From positions 2,418,001 to 2,482,000 of the forward strand of contig JACTVC010000003.1 of the NCBI GenBank assembly GCA_018417955.1: 64,000 bases of DNA. The letters are read 5' to 3'. Under the pieces are notes generated by a model that ran no database searches, had not been told where the DNA came from, and saw only the letters and a program-made list of their open reading frames with translations. Positions 44,958 through 56,299 of the stretch are shown one piece after another. The position numbers and the translations under genes are program-made. Source of the DNA: Laccaria trichodermophora. Its lineage: Eukaryota; Basidiomycota; Agaricomycetes; Agaricales; Hydnangiaceae. The first letter of the stretch is position 1, and each line of letters opens with the position of its first letter.

Positions 44958-47900
44958 TCAATCGTCGTCGTTGTCATCAGGGTCGTCCCTGTCTTCCTTG
45001 TCATCACCCTCCTCACTGTCGTCCTCGGCATCCTCGTCATCATCCCCATCAATTCCCCCCCCCCTTTCATCATCAACCACCTCCCCCTCCTCGTCCTCTG
45101 CGTCCTCTAATGGCTGCCTCCATATCTCCTTGAAACTTGTGTGGAGCTGCTTATGCAAAGCAGCCTGCTCCATTGAGTAGGCCTGAAGGCCCTCCAGACA
45201 GTCCTTGTCTGATGGAGTTCTCAGCTTGCCCCTTTCCTCCCACCATCGTGCCTTCCAGTTGAGAAACTCCAACGTTCTTCTCATTTCCTCTCGAACAAGA
45301 AGGACCTCCTCCTCTGCCCTATTTGCCCTTGCCCTGCTCTTTGCCCACTCCGAGCGTAGAATGTTGTCCTCCGCATCCTCCCCACTGACAGCAAAGCCAT
45401 CCATCTGCCATATCCACGAGAGGGTGCGGTGCGTGTCCCCTGTTCCATCACGTCGGCCTTGAATTTCTGGTCGAAGGTCGATTTCCCGTGCCTGCATGTT
45501 TGATGGGCCTGATTCCTCCACCTCCTCTGACTCATGCTCCAACGTTCCCCTCCGCCCCACAGGCACACACATCTTCTCTGGGTCGCTGTATGCATGGATG
45601 TCGGAGTCCAGAAGTACACGCAGAGTGCTCTCCCAAGCACCTGGGCCAGAGAGCGAAAGCTTTGCCAATCTAGCAAGGCGATACTTGGCCGCTGCAGCCC
45701 GTGCCCGAGCATGTACCCAATCAATGACCAATCGAGACTGTGTACCATCTCTCTGACCCCTGACGTTTTTGTTCTTGAACAGAATCATCCAGCTCTTGAC
45801 GCGGAGGACGTGACGCAAACTTTCCAGTGCATCACTACACTGGGCCGTCCTCAGTTTCTCCTCTATGGTGATGAGGCGAGCGCTGCAGACGGATATGTGT
45901 GATGTGGAAGAGAGGGAGGAGGGAAGCCAGAGGTCAATGTGTTCTGGGTGATTAGATGCAGGGGGTGGCTGGAAGTGCCCTGCGCGCAGCGTTTTGCTGT
46001 TGGTCCTTTCCTGCTCCAGCTGTAGCCGCTGAAGCCCAGGCATGTACACCCCTCGTATCTGCTCCCAGTGCTTAATCTTTGCGCATAACACATTACGCAG
46101 CTCTGTTAACGAAGCCGCTTGGCCAGGCGTCCCGCCGCTCTCTCGTGACTTTGCCAGCTCACAGAGTCTTCGCCTGAATAGGAAATCAGCTTTGCCTAAG
46201 GCACTAAAAATAAACAAACCTACTGCGAATCCTCCAGATCCAAAGCTAAGACCATGAACGAGGACATGGTGGTGGAGTGGAGGGCAGGTGCACCGCCTAC
46301 AAGCAACAACTCCTCCTCCACAGCGAACTCCTTCCGAATTTCTGCCTCAGTCAGGCCTGTTCGAGGAAGCCATGTCAGGAAGGAGGGGGGTGAGATAAAC
46401 GTAAAGACATACAAAGTCCGCGGGTGATAAACGGATTCTCTGCCTGCTTTGGGTACGTCGCCCTATCCCAATCCTCACACAGCTTCGTCCACTCAGCAGC
46501 CAATTCCTTTGGAAGGGTGTTGGTGAACCCTCGATGGCCTTCGACCTGAACGTTTCTCTGTCAGATGGCGGTCCTATATTTTTTCATCAATGTTTTACCT
46601 GTACAATGGAGTCAGCAGTGAATTTAATGATTTTGAAGAAATTCTTACCCATGCCACAATACTTTAGCCAATTCCAAAAGCTGAGATGGTCGTCGATAAC
46701 GTCTTGACGTGAACCAGGGCCCTGCGTCTTCGTAGCATTACCCAAGGTGTTATTTGCTGCCCATATTCGCTCACAGCCCTCTCCATCCGTGAGCCCCATC
46801 CCCCATGAGAGCTTGAAGGAATATTCTTGGTGCTTCCGCTGGCCATGGCCTGGCTCGTGGAAAGCAGGGATCTGTGGGCGCATGTCAAGGGGGGAGGCAG
46901 GCAGCAGATCCGTAGGCCAGTGGTCATCCATCCTTTTTCGAAGGTTTACAAACCATTGACGCGCAATGTCATAGCTCATGACCACAGGTATGTTGGGGGA
47001 AACATCGCGTATGGCCCTACCAAATATGTAGTCCATATTGGCATACCTGAAAACGTTTAGTCGTTGGATGATGTGGATGAATAAAGGCACATACCTCTCC
47101 CCCTTCTGCAGGTCGGAAGAACCATCTCCGAGCGGGCACACGAAACGGCCCCCACGCCCGTAAACCTCAGCCCCCTCAAAAACTTAGAGTTCGCCTTCAC
47201 CAGGGCTTGAAAGCCCACACATGTACTTATCTGGGTAGCCGTTAGGGTTATAAAAGAAAGGTGGGGCAAGGACCACCTACATCTGCATCACTTGCCCGAG
47301 ACAACACATAGGAGTCATACCCTTCGCGTGGCACCATGTACGCCATCCCAATACCCAGGCCTGGATCACTGGAGAAGGAGGACACTAGCTGATTTTTGAG
47401 ACGAAAGTTGGCGTCCATGGAGTAGGTCAGAAAGTATAAGAACCTGTAAATCAATCAGAACCAGCCCCATTGTTAAACACCGTGCATACATACCTAAGAG
47501 ATTCTGGCGCCTTGTTCCATCCATCAGGAAGGTTGACTCCTGGGCGAGGACAGTGGGGGCAGCTCAAGCCCAGAGCGCCCTCCCCCACCCCCTCGACCCC
47601 TGCCAGGTCATGACCCACGCCTCCCCTCTTCAACATCTTAAGGTGTCGAAATTGAAGAACCATCTGCAGAAGTGGCCGATATCTCGAAGTTGGCACACTG
47701 AGGCCCGTGTTGCTGGTCAATTTCTCCAGCGTCCGGTAGAAGTTGTAAGTCAAACCCTTTGTGGTCAACGCGAGCAGATGGAGTAGCTGTAAAAGAGCGA
47801 AGGAGGCGCAAGTCTTAGGTATTTTTTGACTGGCTGGATAAAGCCCACGCCGAAGGAGCTGAATGTGCTTTGGCACAGCGTGTAAACAGCCGCAATAGTT

Positions 47901-48728
47901 GAAGGCCACGTTGTGGATGCCGTTTGTATGGAGAATGCGAAGGTCTTGGTGGCAGGGCTCAGCGTTGGTGCACGTCGATCACGTGTGGTTCAGCTGGATG
48001 CGTAACCCAAGGCTCTTCAGGCTTGTCTTGATAAAGTAATGACCACTCCACTTCTACAGCCCAGTAAATTAATGGAAAGAACGGCTGAGTGAAACTGGAC
48101 GAACCTCTATATGATGCAATGGCAGACAACGGTGGCGTCGAACACAACACGAGGCGCATACGAGGTCAGGTAGGCAGCAGTCAGAACAGCGATGGTCGGG
48201 GGTGCCAGGTGAGGCAACTCTGCGAGCAACACAATCCGGGCAAGCCCTCTCCCGTCGAAAATCCCCTTGGCCCTCCCATCGAATGAACTCATCAAGGTAC
48301 TCCGTTCGATGTCTTTCCTTCCAGACGAGATGCGGGTGCTTCTGGATGGAAATTAGAAAGGCAATTTGAAGGGAAGTGGAAGGGCTGCTTACTGATAGCC
48401 TGCTCCTGGCTTTCTTCTTTTTCTGGACCTCTGGTGGCCCTCTGTCCTCCATCACGTCCCCCTCCATCGCTTCCTCGTACCACTCTGATCCCAGGTCCAG
48501 CCCAAAGTCATTATTGTCAGCTACCCACATCATTTCCCCCATTTGAGCGGTATGCAGTGTCTCCGAGATGAGTCGACGAGAAGTATTAAATTGAGTTTCA
48601 CAGGAGTTTATGATGTCCAAGTCATCATTGAGCGGGAGTCGGTCGTGATAGACGCCTGTCCGTTGGCGCTTGGAAGGGCAACTTCCATCAGCGTTTCTGC
48701 CACGATTGAAACGAGCGGTATTGGACAT
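44958..48728 (-). pseudogene. KDZ (Kyakuja-Dileera-Zisupton) transposase with CxC2 cysteine cluster
   Basis: Exons from the ATG at 48728 (another at 48896) encode MSNTARFNRGR, an acidic linker with NNDFGLDLGSEWYEEAM, then the CxC2 cluster (DEFIRWEGQG, CPDC, CSDC, CASC, PLHHIE; 48080-48330). The transposase core follows: FNYCGCLHAVPKHIQLLRRG, YRTLEKLTSNTG, FRHLKMLKRGG, NFRLKNQL, ISTCVGFQALVKAN, ANMDYIFGRA, VVMSYDIARQWF and DGEGCERIWAANN with acidic residues expected in catalysis. The C-terminal exon (to 46217) has a coiled coil and an Asp/Glu-rich tail. Near 47110-47140 the conserved junction before DLQKGERY requires a frame change, so the gene is probably inactive. Confidence 0.82.
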
Positions 48729-48896
48729 TTTCTCAGTATGTACTTGGAACGTACTCTGATTATAGTGACTGTGACATTCACATGACAAATCACGTGAAAT
48801 ACACATACCATGTTTTTTGTTGAACTCTCCAAATTTTGGCCACCTCCCTTCAGTCCCCATCCTCAACTTATAACGTGTTTCAACGTGTCCAGACAT

Positions 48897-49337
48897 TCTG
48901 TTAATCTGGTGAGCGCCTCATTTGTACCTTTTGCCCCCTTCCCCACCCACTCCTAGTGAATACTCTGAGCCCAGGGAATCCACTCAGGACTGGGTGTCCT
49001 TGTGGATGACAGTGAATACTCCGCGCCTGGGGAATACACTTGATTCTGCAATTTTTTTTTCCCTGCGCCTTTTTTCCGTTGAGCATTCGGTAGACCATTG
49101 ACCTTTTTTACAGGCCTGATGTCATTCAAGACGACGGTACTACTGCCCCATGACCAATTCTGCTTCTTGAAACTCCTCATCGACAGCATCCAACTTGAGG
49201 AGGGTTTTATGTATTTGTTTGGCTCTTCACCTCTTACCTCTCCCGAGCGCTCTCTCCCTCCCTCCTCCGCATCCTTGCCTCTTTCTACCCCACCCGCCTC
49301 ACCATTGTCATCGCCGCAATTGCTCGCTTTTCCCATC
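48897..49337. promoter_or_regulatory. divergent region between KDZ gene and TET/JBP-like relic
   Basis: About 440 bp between the two head-to-head genes. A 22-bp word (GTGAATACTC-G-GCC-GGGAAT) is directly repeated at 48956 and 49012. The direct repeats could be binding sites of the transposase, but this is only a guess. Confidence 0.35.
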
Positions 49338-50020
49338 ATGACCAACGATGATGACGTGCCACTGCAGTCTATGGCACCCGTCCAACTTGGCCCACCAAAC
49401 CGACCCACGCATGCAAAGCGCCAGGGCCATGCCAATCGGAGGTGAAAAAGAGAAAGAGAGAGGGAGGCTGCAAAGTTAGAAAGCCAGGAACGAATTCATC
49501 CATACAAGCCTCGCCCAGCTATGGTGAAGAAGCACATCAAGTCCTCCAAACCGCGCCTCACGAAGTACAACAGCGACACGATTCCCATCGTGTCTTTGGG
49601 CTATGTAGCTCTTCCTGGGCCCAAATCGTCATCCAAGTTTCCCCTTGAGCAGCTGGTTGGGCCTCAGTCGCGGTTTAAGATGCAGAAGGTTGTTTGGGAC
49701 GGCACGTAGGTTTCTCCACGTCGCTATTCGATGGATCGTTATTGACCCCCGCCCAATAGATTCTCCATGCCCATCGTTGATGAAGGTGGTCGATACATCG
49801 GGCTCTGTGCCGGCTCTGATGCCTCCGACTGGCCAGACGTGCATCAGTCTGCTGCCGCTGCTCTGGAGGAAGCTCGAGGAGGGGTGTCCTGGGGAAAAGA
49901 GGATGGGCGGCATAGGCGTGGGACCTTCTTTGCACGTAACGTTGGTATCTCGCATGGGGGTGGACAGACTAGGCCCATGGTTTTGCACCACAATGCCCCT
50001 GACAACGCAGTTCTCTCTGG
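49338..50020 (+). pseudogene. 5' half of a TET/JBP-like dioxygenase gene (relic)
   Basis: Reading from MTNDDDVPLQSM (49338), an in-frame TGA at 49442-49444 interrupts a basic stretch. Beyond it the frame continues: ERIHPYKPRPAM, VSLGYVALPGPKSSSK, FKMQKVVWDG and, after an intron (49706-49759), MPIVDEGGRYIGLCAGSDA, HQSAAAALEEARGG, HRRGTFFARNVGISHGGGQ and NAVL. The RRG-F and SHGGGQT segments resemble the N-terminal part of the agaric TET/JBP family that accompanies KDZ transposons. The iron-binding HxD and distal His would follow, but the gene is cut at about 50020 by a TIR element. Other families with similar segments cannot be excluded without a search. Confidence 0.5.
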
Positions 50021-50024
50021 CACT

Positions 50025-50855
50025 AGTAGCTGCACTCTACATTGATGTATTTATGGCAGCTGCTGTGGCAAAACTTGATCAGCTACCGTGAGGGAATGAA
50101 ATGAAATTTCATTGATTCATGGCACCCATTTCATTCAAAATGATTCATTCTGTTTCATTGATTCACGGCAACTGTTTCATTCATTTCATTTCATTGATTC
50201 ACAGAAATTACTTCATTTTTCATTTCATTCCACCACGGCAACTGTTTCATTCATTCCTTTATTGTTAGAGCTGGGAAAATTATTATGTAATTGATGTAAA
50301 ATATTAAAGTGCCTTATTTGGCAACAGTATGCCTATCTTGTTATGTATTTGAGCCTCAAATGCAAAAGTACTCCCATATGGCCTCCCACACCACTGCAGT
50401 AGGGCACAACACATATCAGGCATAATTGTATATTATTTCCTTATTTAGGTGTGTATTAAAACATCGAAATTGTTGCCTGAAAGATTGAAACAAAAATGAA
50501 ATAAAGAATGAAACAAAAATTCCATGGTAAGAATGAAACAAAAAATGAAACAAAGAATGAAATAGTTGCCAGGAATAAATGAAACAGAATAAATTTCATT
50601 CTTCCTGGTAGGAATGAAGAAAGGATTGAAATGAAATGGAATGAAACAAAAACGATTTCATTCTCCACGGCAATGAATGAAAAAAAATGAAACACTTGCC
50701 GGGAATGAATGAAACAGAATAAATTATCTCAAATGAAACAGGTGCTGTGAATGAATGAAAACTTTGCATTTCATTCATTCACGGTAGCTGATCAAGTTTT
50801 TTTATGGCAGCTGCCATAACTACATCATGTAATTGGCAGCTACCAGTCAGTTCTG
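50025..50855. mobile_element. TIR element rich in TTTCATTCATT words
   Basis: Inverted ends of about 70-90 bp: TTATGGCAGCTGC, then AACTTGATCAGCTACCGTGA on the left (50050-50095) match the complement of 50780-50825. Weaker matching continues outward to about 50025 and 50855. The middle consists of degenerate GAATGAATGAAA/TTTCATTCATTC words that could fold into a long hairpin. No protein is encoded. It truncates the dioxygenase relic. Confidence 0.65.
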
Positions 50856-50915
50856 GCCCTGGGGGATTCTTGGGTGATCAAAGGCTCAGCCACAGGAGCA
50901 CGTTCAGGGGTTGAT

Positions 50916-51234
50916 TGTGAAGCGTTCACTCTGAACTTCTCGCATAGCTGAAGCCAAGAGGGAAGGAGGAGGCAAGAATGGGTGGATCTGGGATCAACAC
51001 CCATGAGTGAGCAATGAGCAGTTACAAGATACTCAGCTGGCCCAACATGATTATGCATACTGTAGAAAGTACAGTTATACAAAGCACTACATGTAGTGCA
51101 AGAGGATGGCAAGACTGCTGACAAGGTGGTGGTTCAAGACAAAAGATCAATATATTATGTAAGATATCCAAATCTAGCTATATACCACTGTTTGACTATG
51201 GCCTCTGGGCATTCCCTTCCAATCCTATATCACA
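50916..51234 (-). repeat. solo LTR with 5-bp duplication TTGAT
   Basis: The fourth 319-bp LTR of the window, flanked by TTGAT at 50911-50915 and 51235-51239. Confidence 0.9.
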
Positions 51235-51239
51235 TTGAT

Positions 51240-54175
51240 GGTTGGGCAGGAGAGGGCATGGGCAGGCGGACCTTTATGCTGTGCTTGGTTTGAATCACGA
51301 TTGCTGCGTCCCCACCTTCGACGAAGGGGTCTTTGTTCGTTCAATGGATCTGTTAGTCGAGGAATGCGTAATATGACCAAGGGCTACCCACCATCAATGG
51401 TGATGGCCGTTGTTTTCTTTTTTTTGATTGTTTTGAATGGCGAGCCAAGGGGTGGTCCCTGCTTTGAGGGGGGGGGGGAGCGAAGCAAGGTGGGGGGCGT
51501 ACGAAGCAAGAGACCTGCACCCGGCGAGACATAGTGGCCTGAGAAGCGTTGGTTAATTCGTTCGAAGGAAGTGGGTCGCTACTAACCGCTAAAGTTTGAA
51601 GAAACTTGCTTCTTGGGAGTTGAGGGGGCAGAAGCAATGGAGGGCAAAGGGGAAATTGTAGAAGAAAGGGAAGAAACGGTGTCCGACAACGAGGACATGG
51701 TGGACTGCATTGAGAAAGCAGTGGGCGACGGCCTGTGTGGGAACCTATTCGATAGACTATGCTGGATTAAGGAGTCTGTGTGTCAACGACGAGGTGATCT
51801 GGCAAGCTTCAGAAGAAGTGGTTGTCGTGTTGGTGTGAGGACCTCCGTGGAAAGTCTAGCTTGAGTCTTAGGAGTCGATAACAATACACAAGTAGCTACT
51901 GATGCCCTGGAAAGCCATGAGCGTAGACGTACTCTACCTTCTCGGATAGCCGCAGAAGGATGTAAAGTATCTTGTGTGGAAGACAGAGAGGAGAAAAGAA
52001 GATATCAGCTTCAGGAGAGTCACAAGCTCTCCACAGTTATTTACTATGCTACACTGACCTTGATACAATATCCCCATAGTGCTTGGTGTCGAGTCGTGAG
52101 GACGATGCTCAATGCAGCAAGTGGAAACAGGAATGATAGTTAAAAAGATACCTTGCTACATGTGTGACTGAGGGAATTGTATGTAAGTGTGACTACTGTG
52201 ACAAAGTGAAGCAACATTCTAAAGATCAATGTAGAATCGGAAATAACCAGTAATAGAGGGATGGAGGAGTCATCCAGTAATCCTACCCATTACACTATAT
52301 GTGATGCCATACCTAATTTCTACATAACAAAGATACCATTCAGTAAGAAAGAGATTGAAATTTTCACACATTTTGGGAATTTTATGGTGTTCCTCAATGT
52401 AAAAGATCTGGTATGTACAGAGCATGCCATGTGGCCATCAGGGATTTGAAACTCAGTCAAAGCTGTAGCAGGTGTGTCAATGGTCAGTTGTAGTGAGGGC
52501 ATTTACCTGTTGGAGTTGATTCACTAAGGAAAGTTGTTGTGTGGTGAAAAAAAGCATAGTGTTGTGGCCACGACGTCAACTCTGCATTCCACTAATATAA
52601 CAGTTGTGGTGTACATGTTGCTCAAAGTTACAGTTTCTGCACCTATGGTGTGGACCCCCAGTACACATGTTTAGTTCCAGTTTTGGTACACATCTTTTAT
52701 CCCAGTTCCAGTGCACATGTTTAATCCCACTTCTGGTACATATTCAATCTCCATTCTGATACATATTCTTTATTCCAGACCTAGTGTATATCTTTCATCT
52801 GAATCATCAATGTTAGGCTTAGACCTGGACACAGCAATCACTTCGCTTGGCCATGCCTGAGGCAAGCTGTCCCCCCCAGTACATATGTTTATTCCAGTTC
52901 TGGTGCACATTTTCAATCTCTCTTTTTTTTTTTTTTTTGGTGAAGCTATGTAGCATACAACAGTTAACAGTGTTATCCTTGTACGCAAGCATCAAGGACA
53001 GGGGATTGCACCCTGTTGGAAGAATGTCGACTCACCCCAAGGAATTGTGGTTAGGCAGGCTCACACTGGAGCAGTGTGGGACTCAGAGCAGCCACATTGT
53101 GTAAAGCTAGCAGTTGCAGCCTGGAGGCCACCCTACTCTCATACCCACTAAAACCCCAGCTTCTGGTACTTTCATCTTATTAAATTTGAAAATTTAAAAT
53201 TATGCTCTGACCTGCACCTATGGTTTGGCACTCACTGCAGTTGGCCAGCTTGCCAAAGGGAAGTCCCTTGGACTATCTCATAAAAATCTGATAGCTGTGG
53301 TGTACATGTTTCTCAAAGTTATACTAATCCCTGTTTTGGTACTTACACTTTATTTGAAATTTTCAAAAATACACTTTAACCTGCAGCAGCCCTGGCTGCA
53401 CTTGGCCAGCTTGTCAGGGCAAGCCCCCTGGACCTCCCAGTGCATATGTTCAATCCCAGTTCATTTTATCTTAATCATCAAAGTTAACCTGCCCTCATTC
53501 AAATTTTTATTCTAATCCAAATCATCAAAGTTACATTTAGATCCACACTTATATAGTCCTACATTTGGTACTGTAACTGCAGTCAGCAGTACAAAGCTGG
53601 CCATAATTTTTGATTTTTCAACACTATACCATGCACCATAAATTACAGTTCAGTAGGCCACTGATGAAAATCTGTAGAGCAACTAAAATCCACCTGAAAT
53701 TTAATCAGCATAGATCTCAAAGTAGGAGAAATATACACTAACAATGAAGTGGGGGGTAAAAAATAGTACAGAAAAAGTGAAATTGAGGCTGCTCAGAGAG
53801 GTGTGACCACAAAAACACTCACAAAAAATTAATGCAGCATCTTACTATTATAGAATGAGGTTGGGAACTACCAATACAAAATGTTCTGTGGTTGTGGTCA
53901 CACCGTGTGACATTCCCAGGAAACGCCGCTGACGCAAAGACAAAGAGGCTGCTTACATGATTTATTATGTAATAACTGTCAACTGTCCTCTTTATATATT
54001 AGATTAGATTAGATTGCGTTCACCCCTCAGATGACTCAACCACGGCGCAACGAATGTAGGCTTCCGAGTCTCTAATTTATTTTCCACGACTTGCTGACGT
54101 AATACCAGTAAAGTGAAATGCGATGGTAAAACCAGCGGCCAATGTTGACGTTGAACGTTGAACTCGTAATCTCCT
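51240..54175. other. about 2.9 kb without a recognisable gene
   Basis: 51240-51870 has a G-run (51471-51479) and a few short open frames of no recognisable family. From 52600 to 53550 words such as CCAGTTCTGGTACACAT and GGCCAGCTTG recur irregularly, suggesting decayed repeat DNA. A possible hairpin GTGTGACCAC/GTGGTCACAC spans 53810-53905. A short ATTAG-ATTAG tract lies at 53997-54013. Nothing else can be supported. Confidence 0.45.
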
Positions 54176-56106
54176 ATGCAGACCTCTCCAAACACCGCAT
54201 TCGACGTCGTCGAGCAACGCATCCAAACTCTTACAACCATTCTCCAGAATATGAATAGGCGACATTTCCCTACTCGTGATCCGAATGAGGTTCCAGCTTT
54301 TCTGCGTCACTTGGCGACTCTCCTTACTTGTGGCCGCAAAGATGATCCAGACACTAACAGAGTCATCGCTGTTACTGGTAGCTTGACTAATGAAGAGTTA
54401 AGGATCGTTGTTGCAACCCAAAACCCTTTTGGCTCCAGCAGTGTTCCCGAATTTGGAGTGAAAGAGATTACGAAGTCAAGTGGGACATTTGAGGAGGTGG
54501 TGAATGGGTACGTCTGTTGACCATCTCCCTCTGTGTAATCCTAACCGCCTAAAGGGACAAGAATGCTAAGCTCTCCCAGCACATCGCCGACGTTTGGGCT
54601 GCTATTGATTCATATGATCCAAATGATAAGGACCAATTCGATTCGTTCTGCCTCTTCATCATCGCCCGTTGTTTCCGGAACTTATCCAAACGCATAGTTC
54701 AAGACCAGGGATATTGGGGTGTGAGTGTCAGTCAAAGGATTCACGATTGGACTCCTCTCAGCCAAGAACTCGACGATGTTCAGTGGGTAAAACGCCCAGA
54801 ATGGGCACTTGTAGCCATCCCCCATGGAATTGACGGAATGAGGGAGAGAACGATAGAGATGCACGGGCGACTTGTCACTCAATGGGAGTTCTCAACGGCC
54901 ACTTTGCAAAGCTGGGCCCGGCTTCTCGCGACTATCCTCAAGAACCTGGAACTTGCACTAGGCAGAACAAAGGAAGCGCAAGAGCGGAAGCAAATTGATA
55001 ACGAGACCTTGGGGCTAAAAAATATCAATTTTTGGTGTCGTCTTCTGTATGCGTACTTGCATTGGAAGGAGGATGTCGTATGGACCCTCTTAACCAAGAC
55101 GTCACTGGCATATGTGTTCAACCTATCGATTATGGGCGGTACGTAAATTTATCGTTTTTCCCTTCCTCATCTCATGGTTAAATCGCAAAAATGCAGATGA
55201 TCCCGATCCAGGTGAGGTTGGTTATGATCATTCTCTGAAATATACTGAAAGACCCCTTTGAGATGATCGTGCCGATATGCGACAAGGGTCCAATGATCGT
55301 GATGGGGATCAGGTCCTTCGCCACCTGCGGTCCATCGTGGCATGGCATGCCGCCGCAAAAAGTCTATTGGGTAAAAAATATCGACGCATCGCCCAATTTC
55401 TGCGTGTCAGCTTAGTAGAGGTTGCCCCGAGCCAGCCCGATCTGATGACCGATGAGGAGTTCATTCAGGAATTCTTCCGTAGACGACCCGCTTCATCGCC
55501 TGAAGCCCGCATCTCTATTGAGAACATCATTAAGGAAAACTACACAAAGAAGTTCACCGGTACCACTCATGCAGAAGCGACGCTTATGGGGCTTTTTACA
55601 TATTTCTCTCCTGGCTCACCTTCCCTTAATTATGGGGATAAGATCGAGGACGTCAGTCTTCGTCTTCATTGAGCCGGTATGTTGTTTGTTGTTGTTCTGC
55701 ACACATCTAATAAAATCCTTGGATACAGGCGATATTTGAGAAAGCCATCGCTGTTGGTAAAAAGTGCTGTTGGTGCTGTGACAGGCTCGGTCGCAAACTT
55801 GGTGATATCAAGTTGGCCGGCTCACATGGGGTTTTATTCTCTTGGAGTCCTCCTCGAGTGGGAGTTGATGTCACTGTCCTCCAAGCACTTGAGAACGATC
55901 TATGGGACGAAATAAATGCGGTTGTACGGGCTACCATTTGCCGTCAAATTGATGACGAGGACATGGTTTTTGAGGAAGATGAAATAATTCCAGTTCTTGG
56001 GGAGAGAGGCGCAGAAATCCGCGATATCAACCTCCATACGCAACTCTCGTCTCCGCTATTACCTAACTGGTTTGACTGGTCCTTTCTTTTCAAACTGTAT
56101 CCATAA
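54176..56106 (+). pseudogene. OTT_1508-like deaminase family gene, copy D1 (frameshifted)
   Basis: From the ATG at 54176 exons read FDVVEQRIQTLTTILQ, SGTFEEVVNG, then QHIADVWAAIDSYDP, ISIENII and the deaminase motif THAEATLMGLFTYFSPGSP (His-Ala-Glu; about 55565). After the last intron come AIAVGKKCCWCCDRLG (the CxxC zinc half) and GSHGVLFSWSPPRVG. Copies D2 and D3 have 11 more bases just before that intron (about 55665-55675). D1 therefore reaches a TGA immediately after SLRLH, so the catalytic cysteines are out of frame. The arrangement HAE...CxxC is that of zinc-dependent cytidine-deaminase-like proteins of the OTT_1508 group expanded in basidiomycetes. Substrate unknown. Confidence 0.72.
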
Positions 56107-56299
56107 TGTTTAATTTCTAAAACATTCATGTCCACGTGCATTTTTTGTAAATAAAATGAATACATGTTGTATTCCCGCTACGTCTGACTCTTCTGTAGCA
56201 GCTACCCGTCACGTGTCACGTTCAGAGAGATGCCCATGGTAGGAAGAGAATAGCGGTGGGATATACAACGCGTTTCGAAACCCAGTGTACGAATTGCAA

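Noticed and set aside
44950..45200. Ser-rich plus-strand frames
   Set aside because: They are the antisense of the Asp/Glu-rich tail of the KDZ gene.
51613..51864. 83-codon plus frame with acidic N-terminus
   Set aside because: No ATG-supported family match; it lies in repeat-derived DNA and ends without partner exons.
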